A DNA stretch of 64,000 nucleotides from Breviolum minutum Mf 1.05b.01 (taxonomy: Eukaryota; Sar; Dinophyceae; Suessiales; Symbiodiniaceae), in the NCBI GenBank assembly GCA_000507305.1, contig DF239332.1, forward strand, positions 113,097-177,096, in the 5' to 3' direction. The notes below the pieces were generated by a model. That model worked only from the letters and a program-made list of their open reading frames with translations, searched no databases and was not told the origin of the DNA. Below are positions 54,088-64,000 of this stretch, one piece after another. The translations under genes were made by a program, and so were the position numbers. Numbering within the stretch: position 1 is the first letter of the stretch; each line of letters opens with the position of its first letter.

Positions 54088-54492
54088 CACCAATGCATGG
54101 TTCCACATCATTACATCACTCCAATGCAAGGATCCGGACAAGATTTTGTTGGCACCCAAGCAAAACAGATGAGACTTCGCAAGTTGGATAAGAAGAAAGG
54201 CTTTCACGCATTTTCTGCTGAAGAGAAGAACGAGTACACCAAGTATGTTGCTCCCTTGGGTTGCACCCTTCCCACCCCCTCGGAAGATCCCGGTTCTCGA
54301 GCGCTGACTGCTTTGGATGACTGGATGCAAAGTATGCGGTGGGTGGAGAAGATTGTGAAGGATTGTTTGAGGGAGGCTTGGGGACATACAGGCTCAGTTG
54401 TTGATACCTCCTCCCTTAGGTCCCTTGAGTCATTGAATTCATTGCTCATTGAGTTTTGGTTTTCTGGGTTTAGTCTTTTAGTTGTAAAGTAA
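54088..54492 (+). CDS. Large host gene B, internal exon
   Basis: Begins after CTCCAG and reads HQCMVPHHYITPMQGSGQDF, KQMRLRKLDKKKGFHAFSAE and ALTALDDWMQSMRWVEKIV. It probably ends near ACAG at 54390, where a GC donor would follow; the later codons look non-coding. Unrecognised helical protein segment. Confidence 0.45.
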   Translation, partial: HQCMVPHHYITPMQGSGQDFVGTQAKQMRLRKLDKKKGFHAFSAEEKNEYTKYVAPLGCTLPTPSEDPGSRALTALDDWMQSMRWVEKIVKDCLREAWGHTGSVVDTSSLRSLESLNSLLIEFWFSGFSLLVVK

Positions 54493-55684
54493 AGTTGTAG
54501 ATGTAGATTTTAGACAGTCAAAGAGTCAAAGAGTCGATGCAATGATGTTTGTCATTTCACTGCTAGACTGCTAGATCATTTGGCATTTGACCGCTGACAA
54601 CTGACAAGTGACAAATCACATCTCCTGGTCTCCTGGTGATGAAATCTTGCTGCAACTAAGTGAATAAAAAGTATATGATACACAGATTCATAGTTGAACA
54701 AACACTGACACTACACCGTCAGGATGAAACACTACTAAATGAATGCTGAAACCCCAGTGACATGTATTGATTTGTTGGTTTTTGATTTGTTTTGTTTTGC
54801 TAAGCAATTTATTATGTCCATTCCATGCTCTTGTATTATGACTCATATGCTTTCGTGCTTCGGATTCATGAACCTAAATACTTAAATACTTAAATACTTT
54901 ACATGTGCTTCTCTTGTTTTGGCTATGTGAACCGTTGATTGAAAATTCACTTGAAACTATGTTTTCAATGCTGATCTCAGTTCCTTCCCTTCCCGTATTG
55001 TTTTAATAGGAACATAATATACAGGGTCAACCAGCCGACTGTTTGATAGGAGACTCATGAGGGGCAAGTTCCACAAGAAAGTTTGGACAACACCTTCAGC
55101 TTCTGCGTGGCTTGACTTGCCAAATTCAGCCAGACTCACAAAACATATGCCATGTTTGAACAAATAAGCCGACTCATGTGTCAGGTGTCTGGAACAATGA
55201 ACCTCAATCTTGAAATTGAAACTACGACTTGAATTCCTCTAGGTCGAGTCTAGCCGGTCTAGCAATCAAATATGTTGGAATATTGTTTCGCTTCACAGTA
55301 GCTACAAGTCTTCACATGTTAAGTACATTGAGATTGCCTTGGTTGGTTGGTTTCATGTAGGTTCATGTAGTGGCCGGTTGTTTGTTCTTGATTCGTGAGT
55401 CTTGAGTCAGTGTAAGTGTCTGATTGACATGATGTCATGATGTTTTTTGTTCGTTCCGTTCAAGAAATCCAAGAGCTTCTTGAGACTCTTTTGTTTGGAT
55501 TTGTGGTGGCGGTGATGATGGTGTGTGATGGCAGTGGTCAATGCAATATATTTTTTTTAAGCACATGCTAAGATGGTATCTAGTTTCCATTTCTAATCTC
55601 CAGACTGGGAATTCCAAATGATGATGTTTGATGACCATTGCCACCAAATAGGGGTGTCATTCTGAGGCCGGACTATGGCTGCAG
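54493..55684. other. Intron-like stretch
   Basis: About 1.2 kb with no gene. AT-rich with short tandem echoes such as AATACTTAAATACTTAAATA near 54878-54897. Confidence 0.4.
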
Positions 55685-56098
55685 TTTGTGTTTGAGAGCA
55701 GGGTCTGCTTGAATGGGAAGGAATTACGTCTTTGGTCTGCTGCACGTGCAGAGATTCAAAGTACATTTGTTGCTGCAATGGACTTTGTGAATACTTTGCC
55801 AGATGTTCCTGGGACAGGGGGAGGGTCTTCTCAGAATCCCAGCATGAATGACAAGAAACTCAGTGCAATGCAGTTAGCAAAGGCCCTATGCCAGAACTTT
55901 GTAGCCCCACCAGTTCAAACACTTATCATGGGAGATGATGAGTCTCAAACACTGAAAAGAATTGCAACTGTGATGTCAACCCAATATTTGACGCTTGCCA
56001 ATCCACTGCGTGAGTTCGTGGCTTCTCAAATGAAGTTGCCTTTGAGTCTTCACGAAGTTGTGAGAGAAGGTGTGACATTGTCCCCTGCCTTATCTTAA
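55685..56098 (+). CDS. Large host gene B, internal exon
   Basis: After CTGCAG at 55679-55684 the frame reads FVFESRVCLNGKELRLWSAA, FVAAMDFVNTLPDVPGTGG, MQLAKALCQNFVAPPVQTLI and LREFVASQMKLPLSLHEVV, stopping at 56098. Amphipathic helical segments, no recognised domain. Confidence 0.5.
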   Translation, partial: FVFESRVCLNGKELRLWSAARAEIQSTFVAAMDFVNTLPDVPGTGGGSSQNPSMNDKKLSAMQLAKALCQNFVAPPVQTLIMGDDESQTLKRIATVMSTQYLTLANPLREFVASQMKLPLSLHEVVREGVTLSPALS

Positions 56099-56575
56099 AG
56101 GGGAGGCAGAAAGGCTTGATAGTCAAGAGTATTGCATACTTTCTCAGTTGAACCACAGTTGTGGTACAGGATAGTATTTCTAGTTGTTGGGTATTGTTCA
56201 TTATTCAAAATATTCCTTCATATAGTTCATTACATTTATTTTCCCGTTCATGTTTAGTTCTACGTGACTACAGCCTAAGAACGTCTAATCCGTTTTGTTG
56301 TGACATTATGACATCGTGACATGGGTTGCTGGACTGGTGTTGATGTTTGTTTCTGTAGCAAGTAAGGCATCAGTCGTAAGGCAACAGGAAATCTATTATC
56401 CATTATCTCTGCAACTACAGTACATTTGTTTGTTCAGAAGAAGTGTTGCTCTCCTTTTCTTTTGTAACCGCAAGAAGCAGTAGTTAGTAGAGTTGTAACT
56501 GAAGTCAAACTGGCTGTACAGGTTGACAGTAAGGTCACCATCCAAAAAAGTCACACAAGTTGGAGGATTCGAGGA

Positions 56576-56803
56576 TTGGAGAATTCCATTGAGTCAGAAA
56601 GCCAAACACTAAGGTTCATCAACAAATCTTGCAAGAGAATGGAGTTTGTGGACATGTTGGGGTGCATTCACGGATTGCTGATCGAGAAATTTCCTTTTTC
56701 CTGGACTTCTTTTGCGGCTGACGTTGCAGAACTTTTTGCTGTTCAAGAATGCTTTGTCGAACGGACTGACGAGGCAACACCGCTTCACATGATCACAACA
56801 TAA
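56576..56803 (+). CDS. Possible internal exon of gene B
   Basis: A short open frame reading SQTLRFINKSCKRMEFVDML and SFAADVAELFAVQECFVERT. Amino-acid composition is protein-like, but no splice sites are obvious and no family is recognised. Confidence 0.28.
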   Translation: MENSIESESQTLRFINKSCKRMEFVDMLGCIHGLLIEKFPFSWTSFAADVAELFAVQECFVERTDEATPLHMITT

Positions 56804-57248
56804 GGTTTGAATGGAACGAATGCACGGAATGGAATTTGATTCTGAGAAAAAATAATTTTGACTCTGACGGATGTCTTATGACAATTTGACAACAATTTGA
56901 CTCAGTCAAAATAGGCATCATTATTTGAACAATCCGATGTAGGAACAGAAAACAACATAGTGACAGTGACATCAAGTGACAAACAAAAACGTACTTGACT
57001 TGATGGGTCGGGCACATTGCTATAAGTGTAGTGTCCAGAGATATTACACGATACCATATTATATTTCATTATCAGTGTGCAGTTGGATCATGTTGCTGTT
57101 GCTACAGTTTCCCGGAACCAATGAACTAAAGCTAAAACTATAATTACCTTCGACTTCGACTGTAGAACTGTGCGACTGTGCGAACCTAGAACAAACACAC
57201 ATCTCGCCATGGGCCATCAGAGTGTTCATTACATCATGTAGAAGTTTC

Positions 57249-57315
57249 ATCATCATCATCATCATCATCGTCATCATCATCATCACCACCCTCATCACCC
57301 TTATCATCGTTTTCA
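57249..57315. repeat. ATC trinucleotide microsatellite
   Basis: A near-perfect ATC run with a few GTC/ACC interruptions. The isoleucine-rich and methionine-rich frames over it are artefacts. Confidence 0.9.
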
Positions 57316-57579
57316 TCTTTGCCATCATTGCCCTGCCATCCCTCTTTTGGACATTCAAGAAGTCAAGAAGATTAAATCAAACTTTCCTTAGATCCATTGA
57401 CAATCCATTGATCAATTTATGAAATATGAAATGACAATGATAATAAAAACACTGGACAAATCCAGTCAGCTGACACCTGCGTATTTTATCTTTACATATT
57501 GGATATTCGGATATATGGATATGATATGTCATGATATGTCTGTTTGGAGTTCTGAATTCTGGACTCGACTGCAAACAAG

Positions 57580-58035
57580 GTCTTTGGCAAAGAGGAGAAT
57601 CTGATGAAGTTTCTTCGGCTGCGATTTCTTTATCTGGCCCACATTGTCGGTCAAGCGCTGACTTGTGTTCCAGAATTTGTGCTCACGGATGTTGCTGGTT
57701 TGGACAAAACCATGAACTACAAATTTCTCAGCGAGCTGCACTTGATCCCTGACACTGATGAGAAGATCCAAAAAATTGGTGTTTATGATGTCACCCTTGC
57801 TTCGGGGGAGTGGGCCACCAAATGGGCCAGTTTGCTGACTAGATTTTGCAAGCTGGAAGACTTGATTCCTGAGATCCACAAAGTCATTGGCGTATCTTTT
57901 CAAACCAACTCCTTTAAGCCTGTTCTTCAGCGGACCTCCTCTGGAGCACGTCATTTGGTTAACAAATTCGGAGGATTGGATTGGCTGGATCTGAGGTCTA
58001 AACTAAATCTCCCCGGCCCACACTCATGTAAAAAG
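57580..58035 (+). CDS. Large host gene B, internal exon
   Basis: After an AG at 57578-57579 the frame reads VFGKEENLMKFLRLRFLYLA, then FVLTDVAGLDKTMNYKFLSE, WATKWASLLTRFCKLEDLI and ARHLVNKFGGLDWLDLRSKL, ending HSCKK before a GT donor at 58036. Good protein-like composition with tryptophans and leucines; family unknown. Confidence 0.55.
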
Positions 58036-58560
58036 GTTGGCTAGTTTCCACTTGAACACTGTGTGAAGTACGGCTATTTCACCCGAGCTTATGTACATTT
58101 CTTTAAACTTCTGATGTAAAGTCGGATTGAAATTGAATTTTATATTTCACCTGCCACTGCCACTTCAAAGGTACATAGTATGACTTCGGTTCTGTTGGAT
58201 ACTAAACAGTTTTTGTAAATAAAGATAATTTATATTTGGGTATGTAAGTACATAGTGTACATCATAATCAAGCAGTAAAACTTTTTAGTGCATTAAATAA
58301 AAAAATGAAGTATTATATAGTACAATAGTAGATAGCATTTTTAGTATTGTTTGTTTGGCCCATAACTACTATCATTACACCTATCCCATTGAGATGAAAA
58401 CTCACAATATTGATCGATCGATTGGTGATTGGCACTCATGCGGGGCTCCATCACAGATAACCATACAAGATTCTAAGATACAAAATACAAGGTTCAAATT
58501 CAAATCAGCCTCAACCTTCAGCTGACTGATTGACTGACTCACTCTGTCCATTGAAACCAG
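58036..58560. other. Intron in gene B
   Basis: Runs from the GT donor at 58036 to the AG at 58559-58560. AT-rich, no coding signal. Confidence 0.5.
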
Positions 58561-58980
58561 GTAGCACGGAGGAGACCAAGAAGGATTTTGAGCCAGCGGA
58601 GGTAGCAGCGTCCCAGGGGAAGGATGGTGAGGAAACAGAGGGCCAAGTGAACGGTGGTGAGGGCAACGTGAAAGAGGATGGTGACCATGGTGGTGTGGGA
58701 AAGGATAAGTCAACGGATGAAAGCTTTCCAACCATTCAAGACTTCAACACGTATGTTGAACATGACTTTAAAGTCTTGGTTAGTCGAAGTGATCATTTCC
58801 AAAGGCTTGGGTTGCATCCACAGCACATCAATGCACTGTTCTTCAAACAGTTGGAACAAAAGCTGACAGCTGTAGTGTGGGACATCTTTGGTGATGTGAC
58901 TACCAAAGTCAAGACTGATGACGCCATTGAAATCAACTTGAAGACTTGCAAGGGAAAACTCAAGGGTGAAGCTCTTCAAT
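58561..58980 (+). CDS. Large host gene B, internal exon
   Basis: Begins after ACCAG (58556-58560): a glycine, glutamate and lysine rich disordered head (AEVAASQGKDGEETEGQVNG, VGKDKSTDESFPTIQDF) and a compact tail (FKVLVSRSDHFQRLGLHPQH, ALFFKQLEQKLTAVVWDIF). It ends at a GTAAAC donor at 58981. Unrecognised. Confidence 0.55.
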
Positions 58981-59641
58981 GTAAACTTCCTGTCAGCTGA
59001 TGAACTCTTGCTTCCATATGTGAGCCAGATTCGAACATGCGCACCAAAGGGCTCCCATCGATGTTTGGGGCTGTTTGGAGTTTCTCAGCTGCTAGGGGGA
59101 ACTGGCAAATGGAGAAACTTCAGTAATAGCTAGCTCAAAGTTGGAAGCAACATTTATGAACCATAGTGGCTATGCATAGCGTTAGTTCATGATTCCGATG
59201 TTTCATCAAGTGTTTCATGCTCATAGTTGACCTTGCACAAATTCAAGAGTCAAAATCAAAACTAAACCAAATCAATGATCAGATGGGCATCATATGTTGT
59301 ACGTCTTACGTTTAGTGTCTAGTTTCGCTACACAGTCAGACAAGCAAACGCTGACATTCGACATGAACAACTTGTAACTTGTAACTTGCAATTATGTGAC
59401 ATGATAACATGATACGTGTGTTAAGTGTGCGTGTTGCCCCCTTTGGTTTAAAGGCGCAGGATCATGAATCCTGAATCCGAATCCTTCAATATTAGCACTA
59501 TGGCCGCATATGATTTTTGATCTTTCAAGAAATGTATTAAATGATAAAGAAGTTAGATGATCAGATCAGATGGAAATACATTCGATTTAGGTCTAGGGGC
59601 AGTGCAAATTCCTCCCTTCGTGTGTGGGTCGTCTTGCTTAG
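58981..59641. other. Intron in gene B
   Basis: From the GTAAAC donor at 58981 to the AG at 59640-59641. No coding signal on either strand. Confidence 0.5.
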
Positions 59642-60508
59642 GTTGACTTCTTCATGGTGCCGATCAAGGACAAAGATGCTTTGTCGTCTGAGCTATGTTT
59701 GCCCGCATGGTCTGCCAAAGTTGTGTCTCGAGCCGACCAAGCGTGGTTTGAAACTACACACATCACCAAGCAGATTGTCATCTACAACGAAGCTCTTGAA
59801 GAAGACAGACGCTCAGATTCTTATGGGAACTCCCCATGTGTTCTTGGAGTCACAGATCTCGGGGGGCTCGAAACCAAACGCAGAGAAGCAAAGACTACAT
59901 GGTTGGAATCGGTGCCGCATGTGGTCATAGAGGTCAAGATCAATTGCCTGACCCCAGTGAGCAACCTCAAGGATAGGCTTCAAAAGGATCTTGAGGAGTC
60001 AAAGAAGCAGGTGGAGAAGAACATCCGGACTTGGATTGCAGGAGCGTTGAAAGCAAAATCAAAGACAGTGAAAAAGAAGGGAAAGAAGCAGAGCAAAGAC
60101 GCATCTGCAGTTGATGCTGTTGATGTTGGTAGTTCTCACCCAGCAGCATTACTTCAAGATCAAGGTTTGGCAGGGAAAGATGCAGAGAAAATCTTTGAGG
60201 CTTTCGGCATGGAATTGCCCAAAACCAAAGAAGAACAAGTAAGTGTATTGCAGGGATTGTTGGCTGAGGATGCACATTTTGAAGAACTCATCGTCAAAGC
60301 CAAAGAGGCGGTGGTGTTGCCATCATTTGTGCCGCTCACAAAGCTGACAGATGACGGATCCAAAACAGCAAGCAGAGCCAAACTGATGCAAGAGGCATTG
60401 TCTGCTGCCATGGGCGTGGGGGCTACCAACACCAACACTGGTGGTGATCGTCAGGGCCAAGCCGATTTCGATGCCAGCCACACCAAGTTTGGTCTTCAAG
60501 CGGCCTGA
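59642..60508 (+). CDS. Large host gene B, large exon with basic linker
   Basis: After CTTAG the frame reads VDFFMVPIKDKDALSSELCL and is open for 288 codons to TGA at 60506-60508. Order of parts: compact region (WFETTHITKQIVIYNEALEE, VPHVVIEVKINCL), charged helix (LQKDLEESKKQVEKNIRTWI), a lysine-rich nuclear-signal-like stretch (KSKTVKKKGKKQSKD) and a helical tail (AAMGVGATNTNTGG). No known domain named. It may be spliced near its end to the small exon at 61370. Confidence 0.55.
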   Translation, partial: VDFFMVPIKDKDALSSELCLPAWSAKVVSRADQAWFETTHITKQIVIYNEALEEDRRSDSYGNSPCVLGVTDLGGLETKRREAKTTWLESVPHVVIEVKINCLTPVSNLKDRLQKDLEESKKQVEKNIRTWIAGALKAKSKTVKKKGKKQSKDASAVDAVDVGSSHPAALLQDQGLAGKDAEKIFEAFGMELPKTKEEQVSVLQGLLAEDAHFEELIVKAKEAVVLPSFVPLTKLTDDGSKTASRAKLMQEALSAAMGVGATNTNTGGDRQGQADFDASHTKFGLQAA

Positions 60509-61369
60509 AGTCTAGTGGCGACTTTGTTGTGACCAAATCAGCCAAGGACCGGGGGTGTTGGACTTTGATTAAATGACGTTTCACAGAGAAAACAAAATTG
60601 ATTTAGGAACTTACCATCTCACGGGTGATAGACATCATGATATATGTGTGAAAACTGATTGAATTGAATTGAATTGAATTGAATTGAATTGACTTAAAAA
60701 AAACAAGTATAATAAGATAATTCAAAGACAAATCCTTGTCCTGGTCTCTTTGATTCTTTGATTCTTTGGTCAAAAGGTAAGGGCCATAAAGAATAAAGCA
60801 AGCTGAGGTTATCAAGTTCGTACTTCGTGGACCGAGTTGATGAATGTATGAATCAGACGAGTGATATCATTTCATTACTTTTCCATTGTTGGTCCGTCCT
60901 GAAAGGCAATGTTACAACGTTGAACATATGAGTGACTCAGTGACCATTTTGAGTATGTATGTATGTAATATGTAATTTAATGTTCACTATCATTATTTAC
61001 AGTAATATCAGTAATATCAATATCCTTCAACTTTTGCATTTGACAGTGGCATTGACTCATTGACATCTGACAGTTGTCTAAATGCACAATTGTTTTCATG
61101 TTCGTGTTCAAACAGCTACCTGCTATCAGATTGCTTTATCAATGCGTTATACTATACGGTTTTATTGTTGTTTGTTGGCTTGTTCCTTTATAATATCTTT
61201 GAATCTTTGAACGTTACAATGACAAACTAGTCTTCTGACAGTATACAACATTACACATGTTATCTCTTATTCATGCACTTGTAACATGTACCATACACTC
61301 ATTAGTCTTCTCTCCCCATCTCTTCCCAGCTGCTCAAGTGTTTGTTTGTTCAATTTGAACGGTTTTCAG
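60509..61369. other. Intron-like stretch with GAATT microsatellite
   Basis: Holds a GAATT pentanucleotide run (about 60660-60690) followed by a poly-A tract, then AT-rich sequence. No gene. Confidence 0.5.
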
Positions 61370-61435
61370 GAGAAGAAGAAGATTGGAAACCTTGCCAAAG
61401 ATGTCTTAATCCTGGGCAAGCATCTTCTCAAATGA
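61370..61435 (+). CDS. Probable last exon of gene B
   Basis: After GGTTTTCAG the sequence reads EKKKIGNLAKDVLILGKHLL and K, then TGA. It is short but has a strong acceptor, a protein-like helical sequence and a stop, as expected for a terminal exon. Confidence 0.4.
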   Translation, partial: EKKKIGNLAKDVLILGKHLLK

Positions 61436-62948
61436 AACGGAGCAACATGGGTTGTTGGTAGTGACATTGGACACTGCAATGACACTGAGTTCTGGCATTG
61501 GGGTGTGGCCAGAATCAGTGTTTCTAGCTTTGCAAGCCTGTTCTTTCGCTACTTCCTGCAAACCCGCTCTGGTGACATGAGAACACGTGAATTGTGAATA
61601 GTCGGCAACCTGTGTTGCAACAACGGCCATCCAAACATTTTGATTTTGATTGCATGAGCATAGCTTTCAGCGTTCGGCCTGCACTGGTCAATAACTTTTA
61701 TGTACAGGTAGTTGACCAAAGACAACTAGCAGTCCCGGACATGCCATGCAAATTAGGGGATGTTGGGCATGATATCATTCAAACTGCGTGATGTTGATAC
61801 CTTATTAAGGTAAAAATGGAAAAATAGTATTCAACACCTGACGTAGCTTTACCGTATACATATGGAGCCTCTGATGTTTGATAATGATGCCATGTATGAT
61901 CAGTTCCCAATCTTTGCCGACCCTGTGATGTGCACCGTGCTTTGGCATTGCTTGCCAAGACAGACAGGGGCAATATCAGACTCTTAGATTTGATGTTTTT
62001 CTTTTTCTTGGAAATGGAATTTCAAAGTTCCTAGCTTCTTCGTGCAGTGACCAAAGACTAAAGGACATGATGATTCTGATGTGAACAAAATGCATCAGTG
62101 CATCAGCGGCCGGGTGAGACATAGGAGGATAGATATGAAGCTGTTTCTGATTTTACTATTCTTGAAATCTGAATCCTTGTCATGTACCGCAATCCCTTAC
62201 GAAAGCATTTGATTCGTCAGATTAGTCAATTTGATTCTGTTTCATTCCTGAACTCCTGAACTGACTCCATTTCTTGTCTTGTTTTTTCTGGTTTCTGAAA
62301 ATCATTAGGTCACTGCCAATGCGCTAGTTACTTACTGGTTCCTGATTGTGAGTTATGATTTGTTCATACCTTCCTCTTCGCGGTGGTGACGCCACAAGGT
62401 CTTGCCGCATGCAGCATGGCAAGTGGGCAGTGGGCAGTGGCAGAACTGACATGTTAACTTGCCTTGCTGACACAAACAACCAACACCAAGATCTATTGTT
62501 ACCACCGAAACTGAAATCTCAGATAGACAAACAGATAGATTAAAACGAAGGAAAAGAACATGTTGATTCGACAAGATTTGACAAGATAGAAGTCAGTGAC
62601 ACTGAACAGTTTTGACCTCTTGCATTCATGTATCGGTCTTTCAGAGGAACGGACAAACATCGAATGGAGTTTATCGTCGTGTGTTGCTTTCGATGTAGTG
62701 AAAACTGTAGCGACCTCTTGCGTTCAGCTCAGTAGGATGTTTGCCGTTACATCATCAATCTTAATCATGTTCTTAAATTCAATCGTGTCAACAATCAAGA
62801 ATCAAGTCGTTATGTAGTATGTGCAGGTACGGATTCTATGATTATCTTCAATTATCTTCATTATCAAGAACCACTTGATTGATTAGAATCAACATATCAT
62901 ATATCTATAATATGGATAGTATATGATAGTATCATCTCTCATTTAGCA
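61436..62948. other. Intergenic stretch
   Basis: No gene supported. The AT-rich end (62870-62940) leads into the next coding region. Confidence 0.4.
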
Positions 62949-63530
62949 ATGGCAGCAATGGACCGTGGCAATGGGTCCTTTGGAAAGATTAGTGGTTCTG
63001 CTTTGGTTTTGAGAGGGAGAGAAGCTAAAGCCATTTTGGAGGGCCACCAACGCTACGTGCCTATGACATTCAACTGCCGTACAGTTGAGAAGGGGGACAC
63101 CATTTACCTACTTGTGAAACAGAATGATGACTTGTTTCCTGGTTGTCGGTGCAAGGATGGGTGTGGAGAAGCCCGATTCAAATGTGTGGGAGAAGTGGAG
63201 TTCACTAGCAATCGTCGGTTTGATGAAGACAAATTACTTAGAGAAGGGGCTTGTGACAAGAACACGCTTCCTGGAAACCATGATGAACTTAGACAGCTTA
63301 GGAGTTTTTTGGGGCTGCCAGCAGAAAAGGCAGAAAGAGTAAAAGGAAAAGACAAAAAAGAAAAAGACGGAAAAGACAAACCAAATTGCTATATCCTTTG
63401 GGAAGTGGCTGTTCAAATAGTCATTGATCCACCCTTCTGCCTTTCAAGAGTGACTCCTTTGGTTGCAAGTTCCTCAGCTATCATGAGCGACCAAAAGCCA
63501 CTGTTTTTCAAGGACCGCCGGGTGGGATGA
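62949..63530 (+). CDS. Gene C, ASCH-like domain protein, first exon
   Basis: ATG at 62949 (MAAMDRGNGSFGKISGSALV) opens a basic protein. Residues about 22-85 (REAKAILEGHQRYVPMTFN, VEKGDTIYLLVKQ, then a cysteine-containing insert CRCKDGCGEARFKCVGEVEF) follow the layout of an ASCH/EVE-type domain: an ILEG-like helix, a strand with GDTIYLL, and a GEVEF strand. ASCH domains are thought to bind RNA. A lysine-rich stretch (VKGKDKKEKDGKDK) follows. The hydrophobic end before the stop at 63530 may be intron. The insert with three cysteines is unusual. Assignment is tentative. Confidence 0.4.
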   Translation: MAAMDRGNGSFGKISGSALVLRGREAKAILEGHQRYVPMTFNCRTVEKGDTIYLLVKQNDDLFPGCRCKDGCGEARFKCVGEVEFTSNRRFDEDKLLREGACDKNTLPGNHDELRQLRSFLGLPAEKAERVKGKDKKEKDGKDKPNCYILWEVAVQIVIDPPFCLSRVTPLVASSSAIMSDQKPLFFKDRRVG

Positions 63531-63849
63531 ATGGATGTTGATGTGGGTCAGGAGTTTTCAATAACTTGATTCTATTGATTGATGGTTTGGAATCTTCTTT
63601 TGATTGCTTTCAGAGCTTTCAGTGTTCAGTGTGTTTGCTTCTGGTTTTGAGAGTGTGAAGTGTGAAGTAAGTATGTGCTGTGAAGTTATATTTTGATATA
63701 GTTAGAAATTTATAATATGAATGATGAAGAGTTGGAAAATAAAAACAAGAAGCAAAAACTAGGTTTTGTGATTTTCTGCATGACAGTTATGATACCATCA
63801 GCTGCACAATGTGTCCGTTACCTTACCTTTGTTGTGGAATATCCTGTAG
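63531..63849. other. Intron in gene C
   Basis: No coding signal; ends with CCTGTAG at 63843-63849, the likely acceptor. Confidence 0.4.
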
Positions 63850-64000
63850 GATGATGAGGATCTACGTTCGGAGTCCAGATGGGTGTCCCTTGATCGTTCA
63901 GAAGTCAACGATTTGACTTTCACTTCCATAGGCATCAGGAATGCAGGTACTAGTGCATCTGTTGAAAATCTTCCAGCTTCGCAACAATCTGATCAAACTA
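63850..64000 (+). CDS. Gene C, exon running off the window
   Basis: After the AG at 63848-63849 the frame reads DDEDLRSESRWVSLDRSEVN, then DLTFTSIGIRNAG and stays open to the window edge. A GT at 63947 could be a donor. Partial and unrecognised. Confidence 0.4.

Noticed and set aside
57059..57358. Methionine-rich minus-strand frame
   Set aside because: It is the reverse reading of the ATC trinucleotide run.

Overview
The window reads as nuclear DNA of a dinoflagellate, possibly a Symbiodiniaceae alga, carrying an integrated virus-like element of about 11 kb. The host call rests on a pyruvate kinase gene (about 8.35-15.96 kb) cut into many small exons. Most of its introns use GC (once apparently GA) instead of GT at the 5' end, with an AG|G-type 3' junction. 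That splice usage is characteristic of dinoflagellates. I saw no rRNA, tRNA or CRISPR array.

Left host part (1-18.7 kb): low-coding sequence with exon-like fragments and a foldback repeat; two exons with MBD-like (methyl-CpG-binding-like) domains (6.1-7.6 kb); the pyruvate kinase gene, recognisable from the N-terminal strand through the catalytic A domain but without a C-terminal domain; two unrecognised coding stretches (16.6-18.0 kb); and a short-period repeat next to the element.

Virus-like element (about 18.73-29.71 kb): intron-free, compact and AT-rich at its promoters. Replication-type genes lie on the left: a C2H2 zinc-finger protein, a GIY-YIG endonuclease with a zinc finger, and a Polinton/adintovirus-type family B DNA polymerase broken by a 5-bp tandem duplication. 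Virion-type genes lie on the right: a probable double jelly-roll major capsid protein, a lipase-like protein, a probable minor capsid/penton-like protein and four small structural candidates. The two groups have different upstream motifs, which suggests early and late promoter classes. I find no integrase, packaging ATPase, protease or terminal inverted repeat, so this is either a decayed copy or an unusual lineage.

Right host part (29.7-64 kb): scattered long open exons, mostly with GT-AG borders, separated by introns full of simple repeats. They form at least two large genes that I do not recognise functionally (about 30.6-37.8 kb and about 45.6-61.4 kb), a short alanine-tract ORF (41.7-42.1 kb), and the start of another gene with an ASCH-like domain at the right edge (62.9 kb onward). 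A minisatellite of about 1.3 kb with a roughly 43-bp unit lies at 47.97-49.29 kb, and tetranucleotide arrays lie near 36.4-36.8 and 40.8-41.2 kb. One ambiguous base (n) occurs near 41147.
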